Assembly (NCBI RefSeq): GCF_947500835.1
Contig: NZ_CANMTQ010000008.1
Location: 1 to 64,000, forward strand
Origin: an uncultured Halomonas sp.
GTDB taxonomy: Bacteria > Pseudomonadota > Gammaproteobacteria > Pseudomonadales > Halomonadaceae
Reading direction: 5' to 3'
Length of the DNA stretch: 64,000 nucleotides
This document shows positions 45,837-55,274 of this stretch, one piece after another (position 1 is the first letter of the stretch; each line of letters starts with the position of its first letter). Under the pieces are notes generated by a model. That model made no database searches and had not been told where the DNA came from. It saw only the letters and a program-made list of their open reading frames with translations. The translations under genes were made by a program, and so were the position numbers.

Positions 45837-46988
45837 ATGGCAATGTTGAGTCTGATCATCGCCCTGCTGCTCGATGCAGTGTATCTGGGAGCGCTTGTGA
45901 ACACGTTGCGCTGGCCGGAACTGAGCTATATAGCTTTGTTGGGACTTGTAGTGGGCGCATTCGCGGCATGGCGCTGGTGGCGCAGGACGTCATTGCGAAA
46001 ATGGCAGATGGTATTGCTGTCGCTTAGTTTGCTGTTGCCTTTCACCAGTTGGACAAGGGCGCATCGTCCAGAGGCCGAGTACTCGAGCAACCCTGTCGGG
46101 CCGACGATCTTGTCTCGACGCGATATCAGAAAGCGTCTGGGAATGCTTGTCCTGTTGGGTCTAGTACTGTTGGCCTCAGTCAGCGGGTTTGCCGAGCGGC
46201 GCGTGCTTGGCCCCGTGCTAGCGCCTACGGAAATCTCGGCGATCACGACCCTTGATCGTTCCTTGGCACTGGCGGCGGCCTCCTATGCCTCAGCGCGTTT
46301 GATCGATCGCGGTATCGCCCTGGCAGCGGAAGCGGAATTGACCTTGCCTTTCATTGGCGGTATTGCGGTCAAGCCGGGACAGGTGTTCAAGCCGCTGCAG
46401 GATATGGCAGAACGCTATTCGGATGTCATGGTGGTGGCCATGGCATCGATCGGTATCCAGCGAGTACTGCTGGAGATGGGAGAGGGCGCGGCGATAACGG
46501 TGCTTGGCAGCCTGAGCGTGCTGCTGTTGATGATGGCGCTGGTATTCTCGGGGCTGTCCCAGCGTCTGGTGCTGCTGGCCCGCGGTGTCGTCATCCTGCT
46601 CGTGGTGACGCGTCTGGCACTTCCCTTGATGATAACCGGAGTCGGGTTTGTCTCGGATGCCCTTCTAGAGGAACGGCGCCAGCAGGCGCAGCAGGCCTTG
46701 AACGTGGCGACGGCGGAACTGCAGCAGGTGGATGTGGATACGCTGGAGGAGGAGGAAGGGCTGACACAATGGCTGAATGATCTGCGCGATCGCACTGCGG
46801 ACATGACCCTGAGTGTGCGTCAGTTCTCCGATAGCATGGTGGAGCGTTTCATTCAGCTATTGGTGGTCTATGTGCTCGAAACCTTGTTGCTGCCCTTGGC
46901 TGCCATATGGGCGCTATGGCGAATGCTGCACACGCTATTCGCTCCTCGGTGGATCACCGAGGAGCGGGAACGGCCGAGGCTCGAATGA
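45837..46988 (+). CDS. Membrane protein of unknown function
   Basis: About 383 residues. Hydrophobic spans occur at the start (roughly 1-60, two helices), after residue 100, in the middle (about 210-280, several helices) and near the C-terminus. Between the middle and last spans lies a charged, coiled-coil-like stretch rich in Gln, Ala and Glu (ERRQQAQQALNVATAELQ). Start chosen at 45837, eight bases after AGGAGGAC. No family recognised. It converges on mdh with one base between the stops. Confidence 0.7.
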   Translation: MAMLSLIIALLLDAVYLGALVNTLRWPELSYIALLGLVVGAFAAWRWWRRTSLRKWQMVLLSLSLLLPFTSWTRAHRPEAEYSSNPVGPTILSRRDIRKRLGMLVLLGLVLLASVSGFAERRVLGPVLAPTEISAITTLDRSLALAAASYASARLIDRGIALAAEAELTLPFIGGIAVKPGQVFKPLQDMAERYSDVMVVAMASIGIQRVLLEMGEGAAITVLGSLSVLLLMMALVFSGLSQRLVLLARGVVILLVVTRLALPLMITGVGFVSDALLEERRQQAQQALNVATAELQQVDVDTLEEEEGLTQWLNDLRDRTADMTLSVRQFSDSMVERFIQLLVVYVLETLLLPLAAIWALWRMLHTLFAPRWITEERERPRLE

Positions 46989-46989
46989 A

Positions 46990-48090
46990 TCAGATGCGAT
47001 CGGTGCGCAGGGCGCTGGCATCGCTATCGTCCAGAGGGTCCTGGTCGGCATAGCGCTTGGCACCGGAACGCAGGGTCACACCCAGGTTGTTACTCGCTTC
47101 CTCGGTTTCCTTGGGCAGCAGATGCTCGATGGCGGACTTCTCTTCGAGCAGCTCGTCCTCGGTTGCCTTCATGTACTTGCGCGCTTCATCATCAATAGGC
47201 AGATCCTGCACGATCTCGTAGCGCCCATAGCGACAGCGAACCGGGAAGGAGTAGACGATCCCCTTGGCGATGCCATAGCTGCCATCGGAGAAAATGCCCA
47301 TGCTGACGAAATCGCCGTCTCGAGTGCCCAGCTCCCAGTCGCGCATGTGATCGATGGCGCCTTGGGCAGCGGATGCCGCACTGGATAGACCGCGTGCCTC
47401 GATGATCTCGCCGCCGCGCTTCTGTACGCGCGGGATAAAGGTTTCCTCGACCCACTTCTTGTCCAAAGTCGGCATGATCGGTTCACCGAATGCCTTGGCA
47501 TTGCGCACGTCGGGATACTGGGTCGGACTGTGATTGCCCCAAACGGCGACATGGGTGATGTCCTGAACGTTGGCACCGATATGGTTGCCCAGGATGCCCT
47601 TGGCGCGGTTGTGATCCAGTCGGCTCATGGCGGTGAACTGAGCCGGCGACAGGTCTGGTGCGTTACGGCTGGCGATCATGGCGTTGGTATTGGCCGGGTT
47701 GCCCACCACCAGAACCTTCACGTCCGGATTGGCGTAATCGTTGAGGGCGCGGCCCTGACGGCTGAAGATCTCGGCGTTCTCTGCCAGCAGATCCTTGCGC
47801 TCCATACCCTTGCCACGCGGCTTGGCGCCGACCAGAAGCGCATGGCTGACGTTACGGAAGCCATCTTCTGCATTGTCGTGCAGGCGGACACCGAGCAGAA
47901 GGGGGAAGGCGCAGTCTTCGAGTTCCATGGCGACGCCTCGCAGGGCCTGCATGGCTTCGGAGCGCTCGATGAGTTGCAGGATTACCGGCTGATCCTTGCC
48001 GAACATGTCGCCAGAGGCAATACGGAACAACAATGAGTTACTGATGCTGCCAGCAGCGCCGGTGACAGCGATACGAAAAGGACGTTTCAA
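46990..48090 (-). CDS. mdh: Malate dehydrogenase with variant cofactor loop
   Basis: Oxidises malate to oxaloacetate. The 366-residue protein has the MDH order: [18 protein letters not shown] (cofactor loop), [48 protein letters not shown] with catalytic Asp-His context, and [11 protein letters not shown] (catalytic His). The loop reads GAAGSIS, not the common GAAGQIG, and resembles the GAAGMISN of chloroplast NADP-malate dehydrogenases. The acidic E in the LQLIE stretch after the second strand argues for NAD as cofactor. About 35 residues longer than common bacterial enzymes, at the C-terminus. ATG at 48090 follows AGGAGGG. Confidence 0.9.
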   Translation of the reverse strand: MKRPFRIAVTGAAGSISNSLLFRIASGDMFGKDQPVILQLIERSEAMQALRGVAMELEDCAFPLLLGVRLHDNAEDGFRNVSHALLVGAKPRGKGMERKDLLAENAEIFSRQGRALNDYANPDVKVLVVGNPANTNAMIASRNAPDLSPAQFTAMSRLDHNRAKGILGNHIGANVQDITHVAVWGNHSPTQYPDVRNAKAFGEPIMPTLDKKWVEETFIPRVQKRGGEIIEARGLSSAASAAQGAIDHMRDWELGTRDGDFVSMGIFSDGSYGIAKGIVYSFPVRCRYGRYEIVQDLPIDDEARKYMKATEDELLEEKSAIEHLLPKETEEASNNLGVTLRSGAKRYADQDPLDDSDASALRTDRI

Positions 48091-48293
48091 GTGGGATCCC
48101 TCCTGAAGTTCGATGGTAGCTACGACACCATGCTCGCATTCTCACGAGAACAAGGAAACAAGCGTCGTACAATATCCGGCATGGACGCACCTACTTTCAA
48201 ATAGGTCCATTGCCATGTCAGAGCATAACAAAAACCTACCCGCTTACGTCTTGTCATATTGTCTGAAGGGACAACGAAGAGAGTGTTTCCTGG

Positions 48294-48773
48294 CTATTCT
48301 TCCTCGAGAGGCTGCCTGGGCGAGGCAATCCGCGAGTGCACGTAAGAAAATGCTCTGTCCAGGTAGGCCGCAACGTCCTGTTCTGCCGCGGAGCCGAAAA
48401 GGCTAGGGGGGTACTCGTCCATGATGTGCTGACAGTGCTGCTGTACCCAGGCAAAATCGATGCGACTGACGATGGCAATCCTCTGGATATCGCGATCTGC
48501 AACAAAAAGGTCGGCGACTAAAACGTGCTTGTAATGACGTAGAATTTTCAAGCCGACATGAAAGTCCTGGGCGCCATCAAGGTGAAGCACGTTTGTAAAG
48601 GCGAGCATGATATGTGATTTATCGTCTCCCTTTTTTGTCGAATAGTTGACATAAATAGGGGAATAGAAAATCTGGTTCTCATCAAGATCGGCGGGTACTG
48701 TTTGCCAAGCATACCAACGGTTATTGATGATTTTAAGTGAGTTTTCATCCTCAGGATTTTGCGCTGTAGGCAT
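48294..48773 (-). CDS. Hypothetical protein, 159 residues
   Basis: Not recognised. Soluble, no signal peptide, acidic at both ends. A mixed alpha/beta region (DAQ..FHVGLKILRHYKHVLVADL) is followed by AIVSRIDFAWVQQHCQHIMDEYP. GC content is lower than the neighbours, and it borders the AT-rich gap, so it may be an acquired gene. No function proposed. Confidence 0.6.
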   Translation of the reverse strand: MPTAQNPEDENSLKIINNRWYAWQTVPADLDENQIFYSPIYVNYSTKKGDDKSHIMLAFTNVLHLDGAQDFHVGLKILRHYKHVLVADLFVADRDIQRIAIVSRIDFAWVQQHCQHIMDEYPPSLFGSAAEQDVAAYLDRAFSYVHSRIASPRQPLEEE

Positions 48774-49739
48774 TGAGTAGCATCCCCGAATCTGGCGAAC
48801 GCTAAGTATGCTGAGTGGTCCTTTCTTTACGCAATACGAAATTGCTGACCTGAGTTTTTTAAAAAAAGCTAGTCACGGCAAGCCTTTCAATATCAGTTTT
48901 TTCATTGATATAGATAGAAGGAAGTTTTTTTCTTAATTACTTGATGCTGTTTTAATTGTAATAAGTAATATAAATGCTACTTATACGATTGTATTTTTAA
49001 CGCTGAATAATGATTTTATTATTTGCGCAACATTGGATGCCTGAAATCGGAATCCTCGACGAGGATTTGAGTACATTTTGATGATTATTGAGCCCCTTCA
49101 CGCTGCTGGTAATCTTCCTATGCAAATGACAGCAGAAGGTTGTTGGTAAAACGGCAGCGTCAATCATCATCGAGTGCAAGCAAGCCGAAGCGGTCACCGG
49201 AGTGGTTATGGAAACAGGTCTAGAAAATTGTTTTACATATTTATATTTATTTAACGTTTTTAAGCTGAAATTTATATATGCTTGTTTGGGATATTAGTTT
49301 TTCCAGAAAAAATGAGCTACGGAGTATTATTTTTATGGTTTTATGATGTAGCAAAAAAGCAGTAAACAAAAAATATAGCGCGCTTTCTTCAAGCTGGTTT
49401 TTTCTATTTCTCTCTTTTTTATTTGTTTACTCGCTATCAAGAGATACGACTTTGGTAGTGATTGAAGCATGATTTAACCGTGAGGCTGATCAAATATTAA
49501 ACAGAGCGTTACCTAGGAAAAGCCCTAGTACAGAGCTGCCTGGCATTTTATGTAACAATTTGTTCCGAATACTGTAGTAATTGATCCTTGGTTGGCTCCA
49601 TCCCTGTTCGTCTTCTGGTCCTACTTACTCGCTGGGCGCTTCTTCTAACGTCTGCCTTAAATCGTATTAACGTCTACGCTCATTATCAGGTGATAAATGA
49701 TCGATTGCGCATGAGCCACAATAATTCGGGAGTAGCGGT
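48774..49739. other. AT-rich gap with no recognisable gene
   Basis: Nearly 970 bases, clearly richer in A and T than the rest of the window, with many poly-T and poly-A runs. No open frame resembles a known protein. It holds the upstream region of the APC permease and, on the other strand, of the 159-residue protein. A 17-base palindrome lies at 49051-49067. It could be decayed mobile DNA or an extended regulatory region. Confidence 0.5.
49051..49067. repeat. 17-bp perfect palindrome
   Basis: AATCCTCG-A-CGAGGATT: eight-base arms around one central base. GC-rich arms in AT-rich surroundings make it stand out. It could be a regulator site; no T-run follows. Confidence 0.35.
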
Positions 49740-51182
49740 ATGGAACAACGCGAACAACTTGAGAAGGCCTTGAAGCCCCATTGGGTGTGGGCCATTGCTT
49801 TTGGGTCCGCCATTGGTTGGGGAAGTTTCGTTCTACCGGCAGACTGGATCGCCATGGCCGGCCCCGTGGGTGTCATGCTAGGGCTGAGCATTGGTGCCGT
49901 ACTGATGATCATCATCGGTGTGAGCTATGGCTTTTTGATCAAGATATATCCTGTTACCGGCGGCGGGTTTTCCTATGCCTATCTAGGCTTTGGACGTAAT
50001 CATGCCTTTTTCTGCGGTTGGTTTCTAACCTTGGGCTATATGTCCATCGTGGCCTTGAATGCCTCTGCGCTGGCCCTGCTGGGTAAGTTCCTTATTCCCG
50101 AAATAGTTGATGTGGGGCGACTCTATAGCGTTGCCGGCTGGGACGTTTATCTAGGCGAGATCGTGGTTGCCAGCTTGGCTTTGGTCTTGTTTGCGCTGAT
50201 CAATATTCGCGGGGGAAGTTTTTCCGGCAAGAGTCAGTTCGTCTTTTGCGTACTGTTGATCATTGGCGCAGTCGCAGTGGTGGGAGGCATGGTGCTGGCG
50301 CCGAGTACCTCTTTCAGCAATCTCGAGCCGCTATTCAAACCCGGTGTGTCGTCCTGGGCTGCGGTGCTTTCTATCGTGGCTATCGCACCCTGGGCTTATG
50401 TCGGCTTCGATAGCGTGCCCCAGGCGGCAGAAGAGTTCGACTTCTCCCCAGCCAAGGCATTCACGCTGATCGTATTGGCCCTGGCCATGGCGGCTGTACA
50501 CTATTCGGCCCTGGTCATGGCAACGGCATTGGCCATGCCCTGGACGGAGCTGGTCGATCAATCACCGGTGTGGGGTACGGGAGAAATGGTACAGGCAACG
50601 CTAGGGAATCTGGGGTTGGCTGCTCTGGCACTTGCACTATTGATGGGCATTGCGACGGGGCTAAACGGTTTTTATATCGCCACTAGTCGTCTGATGTTTG
50701 CCTTGGGCCGCGCCGGCGTCCTGCCTTCTGTTTTCGGTCAACTGCATTCGAAGTATCGCACGCCGACTGCGGGCATCCTGTTTACCTGTGGACTTTGCCT
50801 GCTGGCTCCCTGGCTTGGCCGTGAAGCACTGCTCTGGGTCGTGGATATGGCCGCGACCGGTGTCGCTATTGCTTACTTTTATTGCTGTGCAGTGGCTTAT
50901 AAATGCTTCAAGTGGTCCGAGCATGGGGCCGGCAAGCACTATGAAGGCTGCGTGTCACCGTTCAAGAAGTTTCTGTCGTTGCTGGGTGCGGTCAGCAGTC
51001 TATCGTTTTTAGGACTCTTGTTGATTCCAGGCTCTCCCGGGTTCTTGAGTGGACCATCTTGGATCGCACTACTAATCTGGACTGCATTGGGACTTATTTT
51101 GTTTGCCACTCGTCGGCATATTTTCCATCGCAAATCGAAAAAGGAGCTCGATCACCTGATTCTGGCATCTGAGGATGTATAG
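49740..51182 (+). CDS. APC-family amino acid permease
   Basis: 480 residues with about 12 membrane spans and short charged ends. The first span has SAIGWGSFVLPADWI, the unwound substrate-binding helix of the APC superfamily, and span 6 has AIAPWAYVGFDSVPQAAEEF, both family landmarks. Directly before the IclR-xsc-pta-tauE block and on the plus strand, so taurine or another sulfonated or beta-amino compound is a reasonable substrate guess, but this is context only. Confidence 0.82.
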   Translation: MEQREQLEKALKPHWVWAIAFGSAIGWGSFVLPADWIAMAGPVGVMLGLSIGAVLMIIIGVSYGFLIKIYPVTGGGFSYAYLGFGRNHAFFCGWFLTLGYMSIVALNASALALLGKFLIPEIVDVGRLYSVAGWDVYLGEIVVASLALVLFALINIRGGSFSGKSQFVFCVLLIIGAVAVVGGMVLAPSTSFSNLEPLFKPGVSSWAAVLSIVAIAPWAYVGFDSVPQAAEEFDFSPAKAFTLIVLALAMAAVHYSALVMATALAMPWTELVDQSPVWGTGEMVQATLGNLGLAALALALLMGIATGLNGFYIATSRLMFALGRAGVLPSVFGQLHSKYRTPTAGILFTCGLCLLAPWLGREALLWVVDMAATGVAIAYFYCCAVAYKCFKWSEHGAGKHYEGCVSPFKKFLSLLGAVSSLSFLGLLLIPGSPGFLSGPSWIALLIWTALGLILFATRRHIFHRKSKKELDHLILASEDV

Positions 51183-51213
51183 CGATGCAAAACCGGATGG
51201 CAGCCTCTCGAGG

Positions 51214-52017
51214 TCAGGAAGCAGAGGCACTGCCATCTGGCGTCGCTTCAGCATTGATGGCGGCAATCGATTGGGCCGCCTCGCGTAATGCCGGCAAGAA
51301 GCTCAAGGCTTTGTCCCGAGACAGACGCATGGTGGGGCCTTGAACAGCCAAGCCAAGGTTGGAGCGGCCCTTGGCGGCAGGAACCAGAACGGCAATACAC
51401 AAAAGACCGGGCAGGAACTCTTCATCATCGAAGGCATAGCCGGCACTGCCAACGCGTTCAATCTCCTCTTCGAGGAGGTTTAGATCGGTGAGGGTATTAT
51501 GAGTAAAACGTTCAAGGGGCACATGGGCCAGCAATCGCCTGCGCTGGGCGGGTTGCATCTGAGCCAGGAACAGCTTGCCGCTAGCGGAACAATGCACCGG
51601 GACCTGAGACCCTGGATGCAGATAAAAGCGCAAGGGCGCCTGGGTCTCGACGCGATCGAGATAGAGAACCTCGTTGCCTGATAGGGCGGTGATGTTGCAG
51701 CTTTCTCCGATTTCTTTGACGAGCTGACCAAGCACCGCATGTCTTGCGCCTTGTACAGTGTTGTTGAGCAGTAGATTTTCGGCCAGGCGACGTAGACGTA
51801 CGCCAGTGCCGTAATGGCGGTTATCACCGTCACGTTGCAGCATGCCGGCGGTTTCGAGCTGCTGCAGCATACGATGCAGGGTCGGCTTGGGTAAGCCGGT
51901 TTCTTCCACCAGTGCCTGGAGGGTAAAAAATTGATCCTTCTCGGCAATGACTTCCAGTAACGACAGGAGGCGCAGAGCAGGCGTGTCGCCATCGATCTTG
52001 GCTGTTTCAGGCTTCAT
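51214..52017 (-). CDS. IclR-family transcriptional regulator
   Basis: About 267 residues. N-terminal winged helix-turn-helix (TLQALVEETGLPKPTLHRMLQQLE) and a C-terminal IclR ligand domain with the VPVHCSASGKLFLAQM stretch and a late GLLCIAVLVPA. Divergent from xsc, so it probably controls xsc and the genes after it, sensing a metabolite of the sulfonate pathway. Start at ATG 52017. The shared intergenic region holds nested inverted repeats suited to binding it. Confidence 0.88.
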   Translation of the reverse strand: MKPETAKIDGDTPALRLLSLLEVIAEKDQFFTLQALVEETGLPKPTLHRMLQQLETAGMLQRDGDNRHYGTGVRLRRLAENLLLNNTVQGARHAVLGQLVKEIGESCNITALSGNEVLYLDRVETQAPLRFYLHPGSQVPVHCSASGKLFLAQMQPAQRRRLLAHVPLERFTHNTLTDLNLLEEEIERVGSAGYAFDDEEFLPGLLCIAVLVPAAKGRSNLGLAVQGPTMRLSRDKALSFLPALREAAQSIAAINAEATPDGSASAS

Positions 52018-52087
52018 AACGACGGTCTCGACGAAGGTAATGAGTATGCCAGGAGAATGATAATTCCTGAATTTGATTGAAAGCATA

Positions 52088-52157
52088 CCATTTTTTGAAA
52101 TTTGTATTGACGTTGATCATTGGAATGACTAGATTCAACGTCAGTTTCAAAAAGTGG
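52088..52157. promoter_or_regulatory. nested inverted repeats, candidate IclR operator
   Basis: Outer arms at 52088-52100 and 52145-52157 match at 12 of 13 positions; inner arms at 52107-52116 and 52135-52143 match throughout nine positions. The inner left arm coincides with the -35 box of the xsc promoter and the inner right arm starts at its -10 box. Such overlap suits repression. Confidence 0.5.
52107..52135 (+). promoter_or_regulatory. sigma70 promoter for xsc
   Basis: TTGACG (52107-52112) and TAGATT (52130-52135) with exactly 17 bases between, about 70 bases before the xsc start. Confidence 0.6.
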
Positions 52158-52204
52158 AATAAAACGTACCGAATAAAGTAAACGCTCACTCCGGAGGGTT
52201 TCTC

Positions 52205-54025
52205 ATGAGCACCCAAGACAACACCGACAACCGCCAGGTTGTTCAAGGCAAGCAGAAGATGACGCCGTCCGAAGCCTTCGTCGAAACGTTGGTGGCCAAC
52301 GGCGTTACCGATATGTTCGGCATCATGGGCTCGGCCTTCATGGATGCCATGGATATCTTTGCTCCGGCGGGCATTCGTCTGATTCCGGTGGTACACGAGC
52401 AAGGCTCCGGTCACATGGCAGACGGCTACGCCCGTGCTTCCGGTCGTCATGGCGTACTGATCGGTCAGAACGGTCCAGGTGTCTCCAACAGCGTGACTGC
52501 CATTGCTGCAGCTTTCTGGGCCCACACTCCGGTCGTCATCATCACGCCGGAAACCGGCACCATGGGCATCGGCCTGGGCGGCTTCCAGGAATGTAATCAG
52601 TTGCCAATGTTCCAGGAGTTCACCAAGTACCAAGGGCATGTCACCCATCCGGCGCGCATAGCGGAATTTACCGGTCGCTGCTTTGATCGTGCCATGTCCG
52701 AAATGGGTCCGACCCAGCTCAACATTCCCCGCGACTACTTCTACGGCGAAATCGAGGCAGAGATTCCCCGTCCGATGCGTCTGGATCGTGGCCCGGGTGG
52801 CACCAGGAGTCTGGACGAAGCCGCGGATCTGCTGGCCAAGGCTCAGTTCCCGGTGATTATCTCTGGCGGCGGCGTGGTGATGGCGGACGGCGTGGAAGAG
52901 TGCAAGGCATTGGCAGAGCGCCTCAACGCGCCGGTGGTCAATAGCTACCTGCACAACGACTCCTTCCCCGCCAGCCATCCGCTGTGGTGTGGTCCTCTGG
53001 GCTATCAGGGGTCAAAGGCTTCGATGAAGCTGATGGCGCAAGCGGATGTGGTCGTCGCCCTGGGCACGCGTCTCGGGCCCTTCGGCACATTGCCCCAGCA
53101 CGGCATGGACTACTGGCCGACCAACGCCAAGATCATCCAGATCGATGCGGACCATAAAATGCTCGGGCTGGTCAAGAAGATCTCTGTCGGCATCTGTGGT
53201 GACGCCAAGGAAGCTGCGGTCGCCCTTACCGAGCGCCTACAGGGCCGTGATCTGGCCTGTGACAGCAACAAGGATGAGCGCGCCAAGACCATCAAGAGCG
53301 AGCAGGACGCCTGGCAGAAAGAGCTCGATGAGTGGACCCACGAGCGTGACGATTACAGCCTTGACGTCATTGAAGAAAACAAGCAGGAGAAGACATTCTC
53401 CGGCGGCGATTATCTGCATCCGCGTCAGGTGCTGCGCGAGCTCGAAAAGGCCATGCCGGAAGACGTCATGGTTTCCACGGACATCGGCAACATCAACTCC
53501 GTGGCCAACAGCTATCTGCGCTTCGAGAAGCCGCGCAGCATGTTCGCTGCCATGAGCTTCGGTAACTGCGGTTATGCCTTCCCCACCATGATTGGGGCCA
53601 AGGTTGCTGCACCGCATCGTCCGGCCATCTCCTATGCCGGCGACGGCGCCTGGGGCATGAGCTTGATGGAAACCATGACCTGCGTACGGGATAACATCCC
53701 GGTCACCGCGGTGGTCTTCCATAACCGCCAGTGGGGCGCGGAGAAGAAGAACCAGGTGGACTTCTACGGCCGCCGCTTCGTTGCCGGCGAGCTGGAAAAC
53801 CAGAGCTTTGCCGAGATCGGTCGTGCCATGGGCGCTGAAGGCATCGTGGTGGACAAGCTCGAAGATGTTGGCCCGGCGCTGAAGAAGGCCATCGACATGC
53901 AGATGAACGAAGGCAAGACCTGCATTCTCGAGATCATGTGTACCCGCGAACTGGGCGACCCGTTCCGTCGTGATGCTCTGAAGAAGCCGGTGCGGATGCT
54001 GGAGAAGTATCAGGACTACGTGTAA
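52205..54025 (+). CDS. xsc: Sulfoacetaldehyde acetyltransferase Xsc
   Basis: ThDP enzyme that converts sulfoacetaldehyde and phosphate into acetyl phosphate and sulfite, the desulfonation step of taurine breakdown. The 606-residue protein opens with SEAFVETLVANGVTDMFGIMGSAFMDAMD, the Xsc form of the ThDP fold, has the family QNGPGVSNSVTAIAAAFWAHTPV, and the ThDP-binding AGDGAWGMSLMETMTCVRDN (GDG ... N). GGAGGG lies just before the ATG. Followed by a terminator, then pta. Distinguished from acetolactate synthase by its first domain and the pta/tauE neighbours. Confidence 0.95.
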   Translation: MSTQDNTDNRQVVQGKQKMTPSEAFVETLVANGVTDMFGIMGSAFMDAMDIFAPAGIRLIPVVHEQGSGHMADGYARASGRHGVLIGQNGPGVSNSVTAIAAAFWAHTPVVIITPETGTMGIGLGGFQECNQLPMFQEFTKYQGHVTHPARIAEFTGRCFDRAMSEMGPTQLNIPRDYFYGEIEAEIPRPMRLDRGPGGTRSLDEAADLLAKAQFPVIISGGGVVMADGVEECKALAERLNAPVVNSYLHNDSFPASHPLWCGPLGYQGSKASMKLMAQADVVVALGTRLGPFGTLPQHGMDYWPTNAKIIQIDADHKMLGLVKKISVGICGDAKEAAVALTERLQGRDLACDSNKDERAKTIKSEQDAWQKELDEWTHERDDYSLDVIEENKQEKTFSGGDYLHPRQVLRELEKAMPEDVMVSTDIGNINSVANSYLRFEKPRSMFAAMSFGNCGYAFPTMIGAKVAAPHRPAISYAGDGAWGMSLMETMTCVRDNIPVTAVVFHNRQWGAEKKNQVDFYGRRFVAGELENQSFAEIGRAMGAEGIVVDKLEDVGPALKKAIDMQMNEGKTCILEIMCTRELGDPFRRDALKKPVRMLEKYQDYV

Positions 54026-54152
54026 GGAAGACGTATTTGCTGCGCTTGATGTCATGACTGCCGCCGGCGCTGGTACGTAGGCGCCGGAGGTGACGCATCT
54101 TTCATCGCTTGCGCGGCAACTAAATGCTTTCCTTTAGCGTTCAAGTCTAAAG

Positions 54153-54193
54153 CCCTGATTCGATGAGGTATTCTCATTGGGTCGGGGTTTTCT
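54153..54193 (+). terminator. Rho-independent terminator after xsc
   Basis: A 15-base stem with several G-T pairs (54153-54167 with 54173-54187) and a five-base loop, then TTTTCTT. Some transcription may pass through to pta. Confidence 0.55.
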
Positions 54194-54241
54194 TGCTTTC
54201 CAACTTACTTTCCAAAGAGTGCTCATCAGGAGGTGCCAATC

Positions 54242-55252
54242 ATGCAGGTGCTTGACAACATCATGGAGCGTGCCAAACAGGCGCGTAAACGTATCGTTCT
54301 TTGCGAAGGCGACGATCCTCGAGTATTGAACGCGGCCGTTCGCGCTGCTCAGGATGGCACTGCTGAAATCAGCCTGGTCGGTGAACGCGCAGGAATAGAA
54401 GCGACAGCGGCTGACAATAACGTTTCCCTCGATGCCATCACCTTGATCGATCCGGCTGAGTCGTCATTGACCTCCTCCCTGGTCGATGCGTTGTACCAAC
54501 TGCGCCACAAGAAGGGCATGACGCATGAGCGCGCTGAGCAAGAAGTACTAAAGCCTTTGATCTTTGCGAACCTGCTGGTGCATCTCGGTCACGCGGATGG
54601 TTCTGTTGCCGGCGCCGTGCATACCACGGCGGACGTAGTGCGCAGCGCCATTCAGATCGTCGGGGTCAAACCTGGCGCCAAGCTGGTATCGAGTTTCTTC
54701 TTGATGGTGATGGAAGAGGCGCATCATCAACGCAAGGGCGGCATGATCTTCTCAGACTGCGGTCTGGTCATCGATCCCAAGGCCGAAGAGCTTGCAGAAA
54801 TTGCCAAGGCAGCGGCGGATAGCGCCCGCGCCCTGCTTGGCGAGGAGCCAAAGGTAGCCATGCTCTCGTTTTCTACCAACGGCAGCGCCAAGCATGCGGC
54901 GGTGGACAAGGTGGTCGAGGCGGCACGCCAAGTGAAGGCCGAACGTCCTGAACTTGCCATCGATGAAGACATACAGCTCGACGCCGCAATCGTGCCGGAA
55001 ATCGCACAGCGCAAGCTGCCGGATTCTCGGGTCAAGGGCGAAGCCAATGTGCTGATCTTTCCGGATCTCGAAGCCGGCAACATCGGCTACAAGCTGGCGG
55101 AGCGCATCGGGGGGGCCAAGGCCATTGGACCCATGCTGCAGGGGCTGGCCAAGCCCGCCAACGATCTTTCCCGGGGTTGCAGTGCCGACGACGTCTATCA
55201 TGTGATCGCCGTCACCGCGGTGCAGGCCCAGGCAGTTGGTCAAGACGGATGA
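54242..55252 (+). CDS. pta: Phosphate acetyltransferase Pta (short form)
   Basis: Turns acetyl phosphate from Xsc into acetyl-CoA. About 336 residues, the catalytic domain only, like the short Pta beside xsc in other sulfonate users. Landmarks: RIVLCEGDDPRVLNAA, GAVHTTADVVRSAIQIVG, a late SFSTNGSAKHAAVDKVVEA and GEANVLIFPDLEAGNIGYKLAER. AGGAGG lies eight bases before the ATG at 54242. Codes for the last common step of the pathway. Confidence 0.94.
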   Translation: MQVLDNIMERAKQARKRIVLCEGDDPRVLNAAVRAAQDGTAEISLVGERAGIEATAADNNVSLDAITLIDPAESSLTSSLVDALYQLRHKKGMTHERAEQEVLKPLIFANLLVHLGHADGSVAGAVHTTADVVRSAIQIVGVKPGAKLVSSFFLMVMEEAHHQRKGGMIFSDCGLVIDPKAEELAEIAKAAADSARALLGEEPKVAMLSFSTNGSAKHAAVDKVVEAARQVKAERPELAIDEDIQLDAAIVPEIAQRKLPDSRVKGEANVLIFPDLEAGNIGYKLAERIGGAKAIGPMLQGLAKPANDLSRGCSADDVYHVIAVTAVQAQAVGQDG

Positions 55253-55274
55253 GCGTTAACTGCCGCACGTACTC

